Source of the DNA: DASRDE01 sp035938175
GTDB taxonomy: Bacteria; Vulcanimicrobiota; Vulcanimicrobiia; Vulcanimicrobiales; Vulcanimicrobiaceae
Assembly (NCBI GenBank): GCA_035938175.1
Contig: DASZHD010000018.1
Span: forward strand, 1-64,000
Reading direction: 5' to 3'
DNA length: 64,000 bases
This document shows, piece by piece, positions 53,736-61,685 of the stretch. Below the pieces are notes generated by a model that saw nothing but the letters and a program-made list of their open reading frames with translations, made no database searches and was not told the origin of the DNA. The first letter of the stretch is position 1. Each line of letters starts with the position of its first letter. The position numbers and the translations under genes were made by a program.

Positions 53736-54791
53736 ATGCAATTGCAAGTAGAGCGCATTTTCTCCGAACCGGTAAAGACGCGATCGTCGCGCCTGCCCGA
53801 ACGGCTTGGACGCGCTTGGCGCACGCTGCTCGTCAGCGGCGACATCGGCGTCGTGATATTCGTCATGCTCGTGGCGCTAGACGGCGACGGCAATCGTTTC
53901 GCCGCAGCGCTTCTCAGCGCAGCGATCGTTTGCGGCGTTTTTTGGCAATGCGGATTTTACAAGCGTTCGTACGCCGTCACGATGCGCGACGAGGCGTACT
54001 ATGCCTGTACGGGGATAGCGATCGCGGCGATCCCGGTCGCGCTTTTCTTGGCGGTGCTCGGGAACTTCACCGTGTGGTCCATAGTCCTTGGGCTCGCGTT
54101 TTGTGCCTTGGGGACCTCGGCACTGCGAATGCGCTTGCATCTGGAACGGCGCGCCGCGGCCGTTAACGCAGGAATCGATTCCATCACGCCCGGCGCCTGG
54201 CACGATCGCGAATCTTCCAGCTTCCGCCTGCGCAAACGGTTGTTCGACGTAAGCGTTGCGCTTGTCGCGACGATCGTGTTTTTTCCCGTTATGCTCGCCG
54301 CGGCGATTGCGATAGCGATAGAATCCGGCTTCCCCGTGCTGTTCTATCAGGACCGCGTCGGCGAGGGCGGACGCCCGTTTTCGATGCTGAAATTCCGCAC
54401 GATGCGCCCGAACGCCGGCGGCGAGTGGGCCAAGCCCGGCGATACGCGCATCACGCGCATCGGCTCGTTCTTGCGGCGCTCCAGCATCGACGAGCTGCCG
54501 CAACTCTTCAACGTTCTTCGCGGAGACATGTCGATTGTCGGACCGCGTCCGGAGATGGTATCGTTTGCGGATTCGTTCTCGCGGACGATCGCAAACTACG
54601 ATCAACGTCACGTCGTCGCACCCGGAATAACGGGTTGGGCGCAGCTGTACGTGAAGCGGAATCTCGATCCGGCAGACATCCCTACGGTGCTTCCGTACGA
54701 TCTGTTTTACGTGGAACACGCTTCGGTACTGCTGGATTGCGCGCTGGTACTGAAAACGGCGGTGGAATTCATCTTTCACCGGGCGGTGTAA
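53736..54791 (+). CDS. Initiating sugar-phosphate transferase (WcaJ/WbaP family)
   Basis: This 351-residue enzyme has an N-terminal membrane region of about three to four helices, shorter than in WbaP, and the bacterial sugar transferase domain: KRLFDVSVALVATIVFFPVM, VLFYQDRVGEGGRPFSMLKF with RTM, RITRIGSFLRRSSIDELPQL, GDMSIVGPRPE and GITGWAQLYVKRN. It transfers the first sugar-1-phosphate to undecaprenyl phosphate at the inner membrane. The ribosome site GAGAGG precedes the ATG. Confidence 0.93.
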   Translation: MQLQVERIFSEPVKTRSSRLPERLGRAWRTLLVSGDIGVVIFVMLVALDGDGNRFAAALLSAAIVCGVFWQCGFYKRSYAVTMRDEAYYACTGIAIAAIPVALFLAVLGNFTVWSIVLGLAFCALGTSALRMRLHLERRAAAVNAGIDSITPGAWHDRESSSFRLRKRLFDVSVALVATIVFFPVMLAAAIAIAIESGFPVLFYQDRVGEGGRPFSMLKFRTMRPNAGGEWAKPGDTRITRIGSFLRRSSIDELPQLFNVLRGDMSIVGPRPEMVSFADSFSRTIANYDQRHVVAPGITGWAQLYVKRNLDPADIPTVLPYDLFYVEHASVLLDCALVLKTAVEFIFHRAV

Positions 54792-56114
54792 GTGACGTTC
54801 GCCAATCGCGTCCTGTACGACGGGCTCTACACGTTCGTACTGCGGATGTTGAACATTCTGTGCGCGATGGGCATGGGAATCCTGACCGCGCGTCTGCTGG
54901 GTCCCGCCGGCAAAGGGTTGTACGCGCTTCCGAGCGTTGAAGCGGGTCTTATCGCGTCGGGCTTTGCCGGCCTCAGCGGTGCGATGAGCTATTTTCTGCT
55001 GCACAACAAGACCGGCCCGGCGATCATGCGGCCCGCGATCGTCTCGACGATCGTTTTCGTCTTGGTGGGTGCGGTAGCGATCGTGCCGATCGCGTTCTTG
55101 GCCGGCGAACGCTGGGCGGCGTGGCCGGCCATCGTCTCGCTGCCCGCCGCTGCTGCGGTCAGCCTATGTACCGGTTACGCGATCGGCGTCAAGCGCGTTC
55201 GGCACGCAACGACGCTGAGCGTTGCGGTCACCGTGGCGACCTTCATCCTTATTGCGTGCGGCTTGTTCCTAATCGGCCGGACTGCATCGGTCGCGATCGT
55301 CATGTGGATCGTCGCGAATACGCTGGTCGCGCTTGCGGCAACGGTCGCGATGCTGTGGCACGCACGGACGCTGGAGGGAAACGAGGTGCCGACCACACGC
55401 GAGTTTTTGCACTTCAGCGTTCGCGTGGGCTTGGTCCAGTTGATCTCCTTGCTGAATTACCGCGCCGATCTGTACATCGTCGCGATCATGACCACGCCCG
55501 CGGCGCTGGGTATTTACACCGTCGCCGTGTCGGCGGCGGAAAGTTTGCTCGTGCCGACACAAGTCGCCGCTTTGGTGACGTCGCCCCACATCGGCTCGCT
55601 CGATCGCGAAGCGGCGGCACTTCTTGCCGCGCGATGCGTCCGGAACAATGTGTTGGTAGCCGCTGCCGTGTGCGGGCTGATTTTCGTGTGCTCGATGCCG
55701 ATCGTTCGCCTGCTGTACGGCGCCGCGTTCCTTGGCGTCGTGCCGGCATTGCGCATCCTGCTGATCGGCGTCTTTGCGCTGTCGCTCGGCAGCCCGATCT
55801 CGAGCTACTTCACGCTCAAGCTCGGCAAGCCCGAAGTTGCCCTTTGGCTGGCGGGCGGCGCGGCCGCCATTTGTTTGAGCATCAGCATCGCGCTGGTCCC
55901 GTCGCTCGGCATTTCCGGCGCTGCGACGGGATCGACGGTTGCATACATCGCCGGGCAGGCGGCCGCCATCTGGTATTTCACACGCACGACGGGACTGTCG
56001 TGGCGGACGCTGCTGATTCCCACGCGTGCCGAAGCGGCGCTGTACGCGCAGTTCGCCCTCCGCGTCTTTCGCGATGCGCGCGCCACGTTAGGCCCCACTA
56101 CCCAGCGCCCGTAG
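54792..56114 (+). CDS. Wzx-type polysaccharide flippase
   Basis: A GTG start immediately follows the stop of the previous gene. The 440-residue protein has about 12 to 14 hydrophobic segments and the N-terminal GILTARLLGPAGKGLYALPS pattern of the MOP/PST flippases. It should move lipid-linked repeat units across the inner membrane. Position between initiating transferase and polymerase is standard for a Wzx/Wzy pathway. Confidence 0.88.
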   Translation: MTFANRVLYDGLYTFVLRMLNILCAMGMGILTARLLGPAGKGLYALPSVEAGLIASGFAGLSGAMSYFLLHNKTGPAIMRPAIVSTIVFVLVGAVAIVPIAFLAGERWAAWPAIVSLPAAAAVSLCTGYAIGVKRVRHATTLSVAVTVATFILIACGLFLIGRTASVAIVMWIVANTLVALAATVAMLWHARTLEGNEVPTTREFLHFSVRVGLVQLISLLNYRADLYIVAIMTTPAALGIYTVAVSAAESLLVPTQVAALVTSPHIGSLDREAAALLAARCVRNNVLVAAAVCGLIFVCSMPIVRLLYGAAFLGVVPALRILLIGVFALSLGSPISSYFTLKLGKPEVALWLAGGAAAICLSISIALVPSLGISGAATGSTVAYIAGQAAAIWYFTRTTGLSWRTLLIPTRAEAALYAQFALRVFRDARATLGPTTQRP

Positions 56115-56117
56115 CCC

Positions 56118-57566
56118 ATGTCCACTGACACTTCACCGGGCGCCTTTCGTACAATAACGCCAATGATTGCGCGCATCAAATCGTGGGATCGCCGGGAGCG
56201 AGCGACCGCTATCGGCATCGCCGTGGTTACCGTAATGGGCTTCATCGCGGCGTTCAGCGGCGTTGAGATGGCTGGAACGAAGACCGGCGCAGTGCTCGCG
56301 CTGGTCTGCATACTCGGCGTGCCGCTGCTGTACGCGGCGATCGTGCGCCCGATCCTTTTTCCGTTTGCAGTCTACGCTTTTCTTACGCCGTTCGACACGT
56401 TGCTGGTGTTCTCGCAAATCGGAACGCTGTCGAAGCTTCTCGGTTTGCTGACGGCAGCGGCAATACTTTTCTTCATGCTGCGCACGCGCCGCTTCGGCGA
56501 GCCGCCGCGGGCCGTCGTGCTGTGGATTCTCTTCTATCTGTGGGCAACTGCCAGCGCATGGTGGGCCATCGACGCGCCTTCGGCGCTCGACTTGCTGCAG
56601 ACCTCATGGGCGCTGCTCGCGCTCTTCCTGGTCGTCTCGATGTTCCGGATCGATTTAGCGCGCCTGCGCCTGGCGGCATTCGCCGTCATGGCCGGCGGTT
56701 TTGCAGCGGCCACGTACGGATTGTACTTCTTCCACTCGGACGCCGCGACAATCGCCGCGCGCGGAAACCGCCTCTGGATCGAAAACGACACCTCGCAGAT
56801 CAATCCGGATCACTTTGCGAACGCGCTGATTCTCCCGCTCTCGCTCGCGCTGGTCGGGACGTTGTGGTCGCGCGGTCTTGCAGCGCGACTTTTTTGCGGC
56901 GTTTCGCTTGTCGCAATGCTCGTCGCACTGGTGCTCAGCAGCTCTCGCGGCGCGGCCCTGGGATTACTTGCAGTAATTGCTTACCTCTTGGTTCGAGACC
57001 GGCACCGGCTGCAACTGGCGATATTCGGCGGATTCGCGGCGGGCGGCGTGGTCGCAGTAACCGGCGCGACGCTGCTGCAGCGCTTCGCCCAGAGCTTGAC
57101 GACCGGGGGCGCGGGCCGCGTTTCGATTTGGCAGACGGGCTGGGCAGCGCTGAAAGAAAATTGGATGTTCGGCGCGGGGTACGGAAACTTTCCGTTCGCC
57201 TACGATCGCGCGTACATCCACGTGTTTGAAACGTTCAATGCCGAATGGCACCGCGCATCGCACAATATTCTGCTTGGAACCGGCGTGGAATTGGGAATCG
57301 TGGGTTTGGTACTGCTGATCTGGGCCTGGGTTGCGACGTACCGTTTGCTCTCGCCGATCGGCGAAGACGATCCTCGCCACCCGATCGTGCTTGCGGTACA
57401 AGCGGCAATCATCGGTCTTTTCGTTGCGGGAATGTTCGCGGATATCATGATAACGAAATACGTGTGGCTGGCCTTCATCATGTCGGTGATGACCTACGGC
57501 GTGGCTCCCGTTGCAAGCCGTTCTACGGCGTTCTCGCCTGCTGCGGAGGCCGCTGTGAATGCGTGA
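56118..57566 (+). CDS. O-antigen ligase/polymerase family (Wzy-like) membrane protein
   Basis: This 482-residue protein with about 11 to 12 membrane helices has a large periplasmic loop containing GYGNFPFAYDRAYIHVFETF and HNILLGTGVELGIVGL, the H-N-x-x-L hallmark of the O-antigen ligase (Wzy_C) family. The preceding segment VLSSSRGAALGLLAVIAYLL is also typical. In this locus it is probably the polymerase that joins repeat units. The 3' end overlaps the aminotransferase start by eight bases. Confidence 0.87.
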   Translation: MSTDTSPGAFRTITPMIARIKSWDRRERATAIGIAVVTVMGFIAAFSGVEMAGTKTGAVLALVCILGVPLLYAAIVRPILFPFAVYAFLTPFDTLLVFSQIGTLSKLLGLLTAAAILFFMLRTRRFGEPPRAVVLWILFYLWATASAWWAIDAPSALDLLQTSWALLALFLVVSMFRIDLARLRLAAFAVMAGGFAAATYGLYFFHSDAATIAARGNRLWIENDTSQINPDHFANALILPLSLALVGTLWSRGLAARLFCGVSLVAMLVALVLSSSRGAALGLLAVIAYLLVRDRHRLQLAIFGGFAAGGVVAVTGATLLQRFAQSLTTGGAGRVSIWQTGWAALKENWMFGAGYGNFPFAYDRAYIHVFETFNAEWHRASHNILLGTGVELGIVGLVLLIWAWVATYRLLSPIGEDDPRHPIVLAVQAAIIGLFVAGMFADIMITKYVWLAFIMSVMTYGVAPVASRSTAFSPAAEAAVNA

Positions 57567-58734
57567 AACGTTCCTGCCGTACTGCCGTCCCGAAGTGGGC
57601 GAACCGGAAATCGCCGCAATTGCGGAATGCATACGCAACGGTTGGCTGACTACCGGTCCAAAGGTTCAAGAGTTCGAACGGCTCTTTGCGCAAGCTGCCG
57701 GCGTCAAACACGCGCTCGCAGTAAACAGCTGCACGGCCGCGTTACATATCGGACTGCTTGCGGCCGGTGTCCGGCCGGGAGACGACGTGGTGATGCCGTC
57801 GCTGACGTTTGTCGCCGGCGCGCAGTGCACGCTGGAAATCGGCGCGCGGCCCGTCTTCTGCGACGTCGATGCAGAAACGTTGACGGCGAACGTCGAGCAA
57901 TTCCATGCCGCGCTTACGCCCAAAACGCGCGCGATTATCGCCATGCCGTATGCCGGCAGGCCGATGGACGCGGCGCGGCTTGCGCAGTTCGCGCGCGAAA
58001 ACGGAATTGCGTTGATCGAAGATGCCGCGCACGCAGCCGGGATGCTGGATAACGGGCAGTGGGCCGGAGTGCAAAGCAGCCTCGCGGCATACAGTTTTTA
58101 CGCCACCAAAAACGTCACGACGGCCGAAGGCGGCGTTCTGGTCACGAATGATGACGAAATTGCCGGCCGCGTGCGCGCTCTCTCCCTGCACGGCATGGAC
58201 AAGGATGCCTGGAAGCGCTACGCCGCGCGCGGATCTTGGCGGTACGACGTGCGCGAACCGGGGTTCAAATACAACATGCCCGACATCAGCGCAGCCCTGG
58301 GCATCGTGCAAATGCAGCGCCTGGAAACCATGCAGCACCGGCGCGAGCAGATCGCGCGCCGCTACGTCGAGGGACTCGCCGGCGTACCGGGCGTGACGTT
58401 CCAAGCTCCGCCGCAGGGACGTCGCGACCGCCACAGCTGGTGCATGTTCGTGTTGAAAATCGATCCGAAGCGCGCCGGCATCACGCGCGACGCGCTCATT
58501 GAAGAATTGAAGGCGCGCAACATCGGCACGAGCGTGCACTATATCCCGACGCACCACTTCTCCGCGTACCGCTCCCTCGCGCGCGATTTGTCAGTAACCG
58601 AACAAGTCTGGAGCAACATCATCTCTTTACCGTTGTATCCGGGCATGTCCGACGCGGACGCGGACGACGTGATAAACGCCGTGAAATCAAGCATTCCGGC
58701 ACAGAACCAAGCGGACGCGATGCTCGCTTCCTAA
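57559..58734 (+). CDS. DegT/DnrJ/EryC1/StrS-family sugar aminotransferase
   Basis: This 391-residue PLP enzyme opens FLPYCRPEVGEPEIAAI, with GWLTTGPKVQEFE, the cofactor region NSCTAALHIGLLAAGV, Asp in LIEDAAHAAG, and Lys in SFYATKNVTTAEGG as the PLP-binding residue. Near the end HYIPTHHF and LPLYPGMSDAD are family-typical. It makes an amino sugar (such as 4-amino-4,6-dideoxy type) for the polysaccharide; a partner dehydratase is not in the window. Confidence 0.92.
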   Translation: MRETFLPYCRPEVGEPEIAAIAECIRNGWLTTGPKVQEFERLFAQAAGVKHALAVNSCTAALHIGLLAAGVRPGDDVVMPSLTFVAGAQCTLEIGARPVFCDVDAETLTANVEQFHAALTPKTRAIIAMPYAGRPMDAARLAQFARENGIALIEDAAHAAGMLDNGQWAGVQSSLAAYSFYATKNVTTAEGGVLVTNDDEIAGRVRALSLHGMDKDAWKRYAARGSWRYDVREPGFKYNMPDISAALGIVQMQRLETMQHRREQIARRYVEGLAGVPGVTFQAPPQGRRDRHSWCMFVLKIDPKRAGITRDALIEELKARNIGTSVHYIPTHHFSAYRSLARDLSVTEQVWSNIISLPLYPGMSDADADDVINAVKSSIPAQNQADAMLAS

Positions 58735-58830
58735 GCACGCTATCGTCCCATCGCATGGGATGACGCCTCTTCCGCAGTGTGGTAACGTGGCCGCGTAGCG
58801 CGCCACCTACACAAACACTGGGGAGGATTT

Positions 58831-60660
58831 ATGTATTACGTGCGCGCCGCAGCGCTGCTTGCAGTGCTGGGGTCGATTATTGCCGCGACGGGTTGTAGCG
58901 GCGGCGCCGGCGGAGCGGCACCACCGCTGCCGGCAACTCAACAACCGAATACCAACACTCCAAACAATCCGAATAATCCGACCGTATCGCCCACCAGCCA
59001 GTTCGCTCAAACGACGGGCTCGTTGTCGTACGTCTCGGGCCCGATCACGGGCCTTTTGAGCAACGGAGGCTTTCAGATCAATGCGGGCAGCGGAATCGGC
59101 TACGTCTACATACAGCCGAACTCGTCTACGCACGAATTCTACGGCGGCCTCTCGCCGAAGGTCGGCGAGTATGCATCGCTCGTGACCTCGAGCTCGCTCG
59201 GCGGATCGACGCTGACACCGTTGGCCGTGTCGCTGTATTCCTCGAGCGTGCCTTCGTCAACGCTGACGGGCACGGTAACGAGCGCGCAGTCGTACGGCAT
59301 TGCGATCAAACTCGACTCCAACGGATCGTACATCGGCGTCGCGCTCAGCACGAAGACGGCGATCTCCGGATCGATCGCGGTCGGTCAGCACATCAGCGCA
59401 GCCGGCCCAGGCTCGACGGCTACCGCGAGCTATCCGACCAGTGTGACGGGCGGAAGCGGCGGTTCTACGCCGACGCCCCAACCATCCGCCCACCCGACGA
59501 GTACGCCGTCCGGCGGCGTGCCGGCGCACGTATTGACGGCCGACTATTTCGAAGGTTTGTTCGGCACATTCAAGGTGACGCCGGCGCAAGCAGCGCCCTA
59601 CCTGACGTGGGCGCAGACGGATGCTACCGACGCAAGCGGTATTCACAATGCCGGCATCAAGGTGCAGATCTACGTCGATCCCAATCGCGTGGGACCGAAC
59701 GATCCGCTCTACGGCGGATCCGTTGAATCGGACTTTGCCCACACGTGTTCGGGAAGCCGCATCACGATCGGCAGCGCACAGTACGTCACCGACTTGGGCA
59801 ATAGCGGCTATCGCGCTCACGTCGAGTCGTATATCGAGTCCAAACAGGCGCAAGGCCCGATCGACAACATCTTCATCGACAACGGCGGAGCACTGACTGC
59901 GTACACGGCGTATGCCAAGGTTTCGCCGGGCATGCCGTGCGGCTATAGCGACGCGCTCTGGACGACGAATCAAATCGGCGCGTACGACGGCTTCTCGCGG
60001 CCGATCATCGTCAACGGTCTGGAAGCGTTCACTAGCACGACGCTTTCGCCGGTTCTTCAGCTGCTGGCGGCTTCAAACGTCGTAGGTGGAGATATGGAGC
60101 ACTGCTACTCCGACGACTCACAGCCGATTATGGGCAGCTCGGCGTGGCCGATGATTGAGAACACCGAAATCATCGTCAACAACGAGAACAAGTCGTTTGA
60201 ATGCATGGCAAGAAATACGGCCGCCGCGTCGTCGTCGATTCCCGAACGCATCTTTACGCTCGCGTCGTTCCTGATGACGTACAATCCATCGACGTCGATC
60301 CTCGCTGAGGAGTTCGCGACGCCGGACGGCCTGCACGTTTTCCCCGAAAGCGAACTCGTCGCCCTGGACCCGGTCGTGCCGGAACCGTCCAGCTCGACGG
60401 GAATCGCCGGCTTGCGCACTTCGACGGGCGTCTACGCGCGTCAGTACAACGCGTGCTATCTGCACGGCGTCTCTCAGGGGCCCTGCGTCGTTGCGGTTTC
60501 GCGTGACGAAGGTGCGCCGCACGCATTCCCGTACAGCGGCTACACGCGCACGCTGACGATCGGCGGAAACGGCGTGCTCGACGGCGGAGTCGTCGGCACG
60601 AACGGACCGCCGCCGCCGTCGGTAATGCAGCCGTTCACCGCGGTCATCGCCTTCAAGTAA
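58831..60660 (+). CDS. Secreted lipoprotein with putative glycoside-hydrolase-like domain, paralogue 1
   Basis: This 609-residue protein starts after a strong GGGGAGG site. A lipobox (ATGC, Cys about 22) is followed by a Pro/Asn-rich linker and two small beta modules (about 65-130 and 145-205) resembling DUF5666/OB units. A second Pro/Ser/Thr linker leads to a C-terminal domain of about 400 residues that looks like a TIM-barrel glycosidase of the GHL15/GH114-like kind (TADYFEGLFG, YVDPNRV, DNIFIDNGG, VNGLEAF, GGDMEHCYSD, AEEFATPDGLHVFPE). The glycosidase reading is an inference from pattern. It directly follows the exopolysaccharide genes and has two paralogues downstream. Confidence 0.7.
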   Translation: MYYVRAAALLAVLGSIIAATGCSGGAGGAAPPLPATQQPNTNTPNNPNNPTVSPTSQFAQTTGSLSYVSGPITGLLSNGGFQINAGSGIGYVYIQPNSSTHEFYGGLSPKVGEYASLVTSSSLGGSTLTPLAVSLYSSSVPSSTLTGTVTSAQSYGIAIKLDSNGSYIGVALSTKTAISGSIAVGQHISAAGPGSTATASYPTSVTGGSGGSTPTPQPSAHPTSTPSGGVPAHVLTADYFEGLFGTFKVTPAQAAPYLTWAQTDATDASGIHNAGIKVQIYVDPNRVGPNDPLYGGSVESDFAHTCSGSRITIGSAQYVTDLGNSGYRAHVESYIESKQAQGPIDNIFIDNGGALTAYTAYAKVSPGMPCGYSDALWTTNQIGAYDGFSRPIIVNGLEAFTSTTLSPVLQLLAASNVVGGDMEHCYSDDSQPIMGSSAWPMIENTEIIVNNENKSFECMARNTAAASSSIPERIFTLASFLMTYNPSTSILAEEFATPDGLHVFPESELVALDPVVPEPSSSTGIAGLRTSTGVYARQYNACYLHGVSQGPCVVAVSRDEGAPHAFPYSGYTRTLTIGGNGVLDGGVVGTNGPPPPSVMQPFTAVIAFK

Positions 60661-60678
60661 GCCCGCTGACGGCCAAGC

Positions 60679-60710
60679 AAAAGGAGCGCATCGCAAGATG
60701 CGCTCCTTTT
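60679..60710. terminator. Bidirectional intrinsic terminator
   Basis: A perfect 14-base stem (AAAAGGAGCGCATC at 60679-60692 with GATGCGCTCCTTTT at 60697-60710) and a GCAA loop lies between the stop of paralogue 1 (plus) and the stop of the response regulator (minus). It has T/A runs on both sides. Confidence 0.92.
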
Positions 60711-60746
60711 CACTGCTGCGGCCTCGTACGTCTGTCCGCGTTTCGA

Positions 60747-61385
60747 CTAGACGAGGCCCATCTTTATGGCGTGCACGGCCGCCTGCGTGCGCGCGTAGAT
60801 ATTCAGTTTCGAGAAAATGCGGCTGACGTGGTTTTTGATCGTTTTTTCGGAGAGGTTGAGACGGCTGCTGATTTCTTTGTTGGAAAGCCCTTCGGCAATC
60901 AGCCGGATCACTTCCGTTTCGCGTACGGACAATTCGTTGATGTCCGGCCGTCCGTTACTCATGCTGCGGCGCCGCAGCAGTCCGCCGGCCACGCGCGGAT
61001 CGACATACGTCTCGCCTGACGCGACCATTTTTACGGCGCGGATCAATTCGGCCGGCGTAACGTCTTTGATGATGTAGCCGTCGGCGCCGGCCGCCAGACA
61101 GCATTGCATCATTTCGGCCTGCGGACGCATGGACAGCACGCATACGCGTGCTTGCGGCGCGGCCTCGCGGCAAGAAGCCAAGGCTTCACCCAGTTCGACG
61201 GCCCCGCCGTCGACGTCGAGCAGAATGAGATCGGGTTTTGCTTTGGCTAGCGCGGCGGAATACACGGTTTCCGAGTCACCGACTATTTGGAGACTCGGAT
61301 CCATAGAGAAAACCTGGCAGAGAGCTTTTCCGAAAAGGACCTGCCCCTCAATCACGTAGACGCGTGCGGTATCGCTGCTAATCAC
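60747..61385 (-). CDS. NarL/LuxR-family response regulator
   Basis: This 212-residue regulator has a receiver domain (Asp57 in LILLDVDGG, Ser in CVLSMRP, Lys in YIIKDVT) and a C-terminal LuxR helix-turn-helix (LSVRETEVIRLIAEGLSNKE, then LSEKTIKNHVSRIFSKL). The N-terminal acidic pair is replaced by Ile-Glu (VIEGQ), as in the lone receiver at 46694. It is inserted between two secreted paralogues on the opposite strand and could regulate them or the exopolysaccharide genes. No histidine kinase is encoded in the window. Confidence 0.9.
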   Translation of the reverse strand: MISSDTARVYVIEGQVLFGKALCQVFSMDPSLQIVGDSETVYSAALAKAKPDLILLDVDGGAVELGEALASCREAAPQARVCVLSMRPQAEMMQCCLAAGADGYIIKDVTPAELIRAVKMVASGETYVDPRVAGGLLRRRSMSNGRPDINELSVRETEVIRLIAEGLSNKEISSRLNLSEKTIKNHVSRIFSKLNIYARTQAAVHAIKMGLV

Positions 61386-61474
61386 GTTGTTCCCTTCGCC
61401 ATGAACAGTGTGAGCAAATTACGTCCGTTGGGTCTCAGCGTACGGTGGGCCGAGCCTGCGGGTGCAAACATCCT

Positions 61475-61488
61475 TCCCAAAATTGGGA
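61475..61488. promoter_or_regulatory. Short inverted repeat upstream of the response regulator
   Basis: TCCCAA (61475-61480) and TTGGGA (61483-61488) are separated by two bases in the 300-base gap between the divergent regulator (start 61385) and paralogue 2 (start 61686). It could be a dimeric operator, possibly autoregulatory. The rest of the gap shows no ORF and no clear promoter. Confidence 0.3.
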
Positions 61489-61656
61489 CCATTCTCGCAT
61501 TTCTGCCCGAAAGACATTACAAAAGCACCCGCATGTCCTAATGCACCTTGGGCCGGCCGGTGCAACGAAGCGGGAAGAACTGTTAGCGAACGGTTAGCCG
61601 CCGTGCGCGGAAGCTAAGCCACGGTATGTAACCGGCCGATACTCTTAATGTCGAGC

Positions 61657-61677
61657 CTCCCAATGCATCTTTGGGAG
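61657..61677 (+). promoter_or_regulatory. 5' UTR hairpin enclosing the ribosome site of paralogue 2
   Basis: CTCCCAA (61657-61663) pairs perfectly with TTGGGAG (61671-61677) around a 7-base loop. The GGGAG of the right arm is the ribosome site for the ATG at 61686, so the hairpin would hide it. The same CCCAA/TTGGG sequence recurs in the inverted repeat at 61475. Confidence 0.45.
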
Positions 61678-61685
61678 CACAATTC

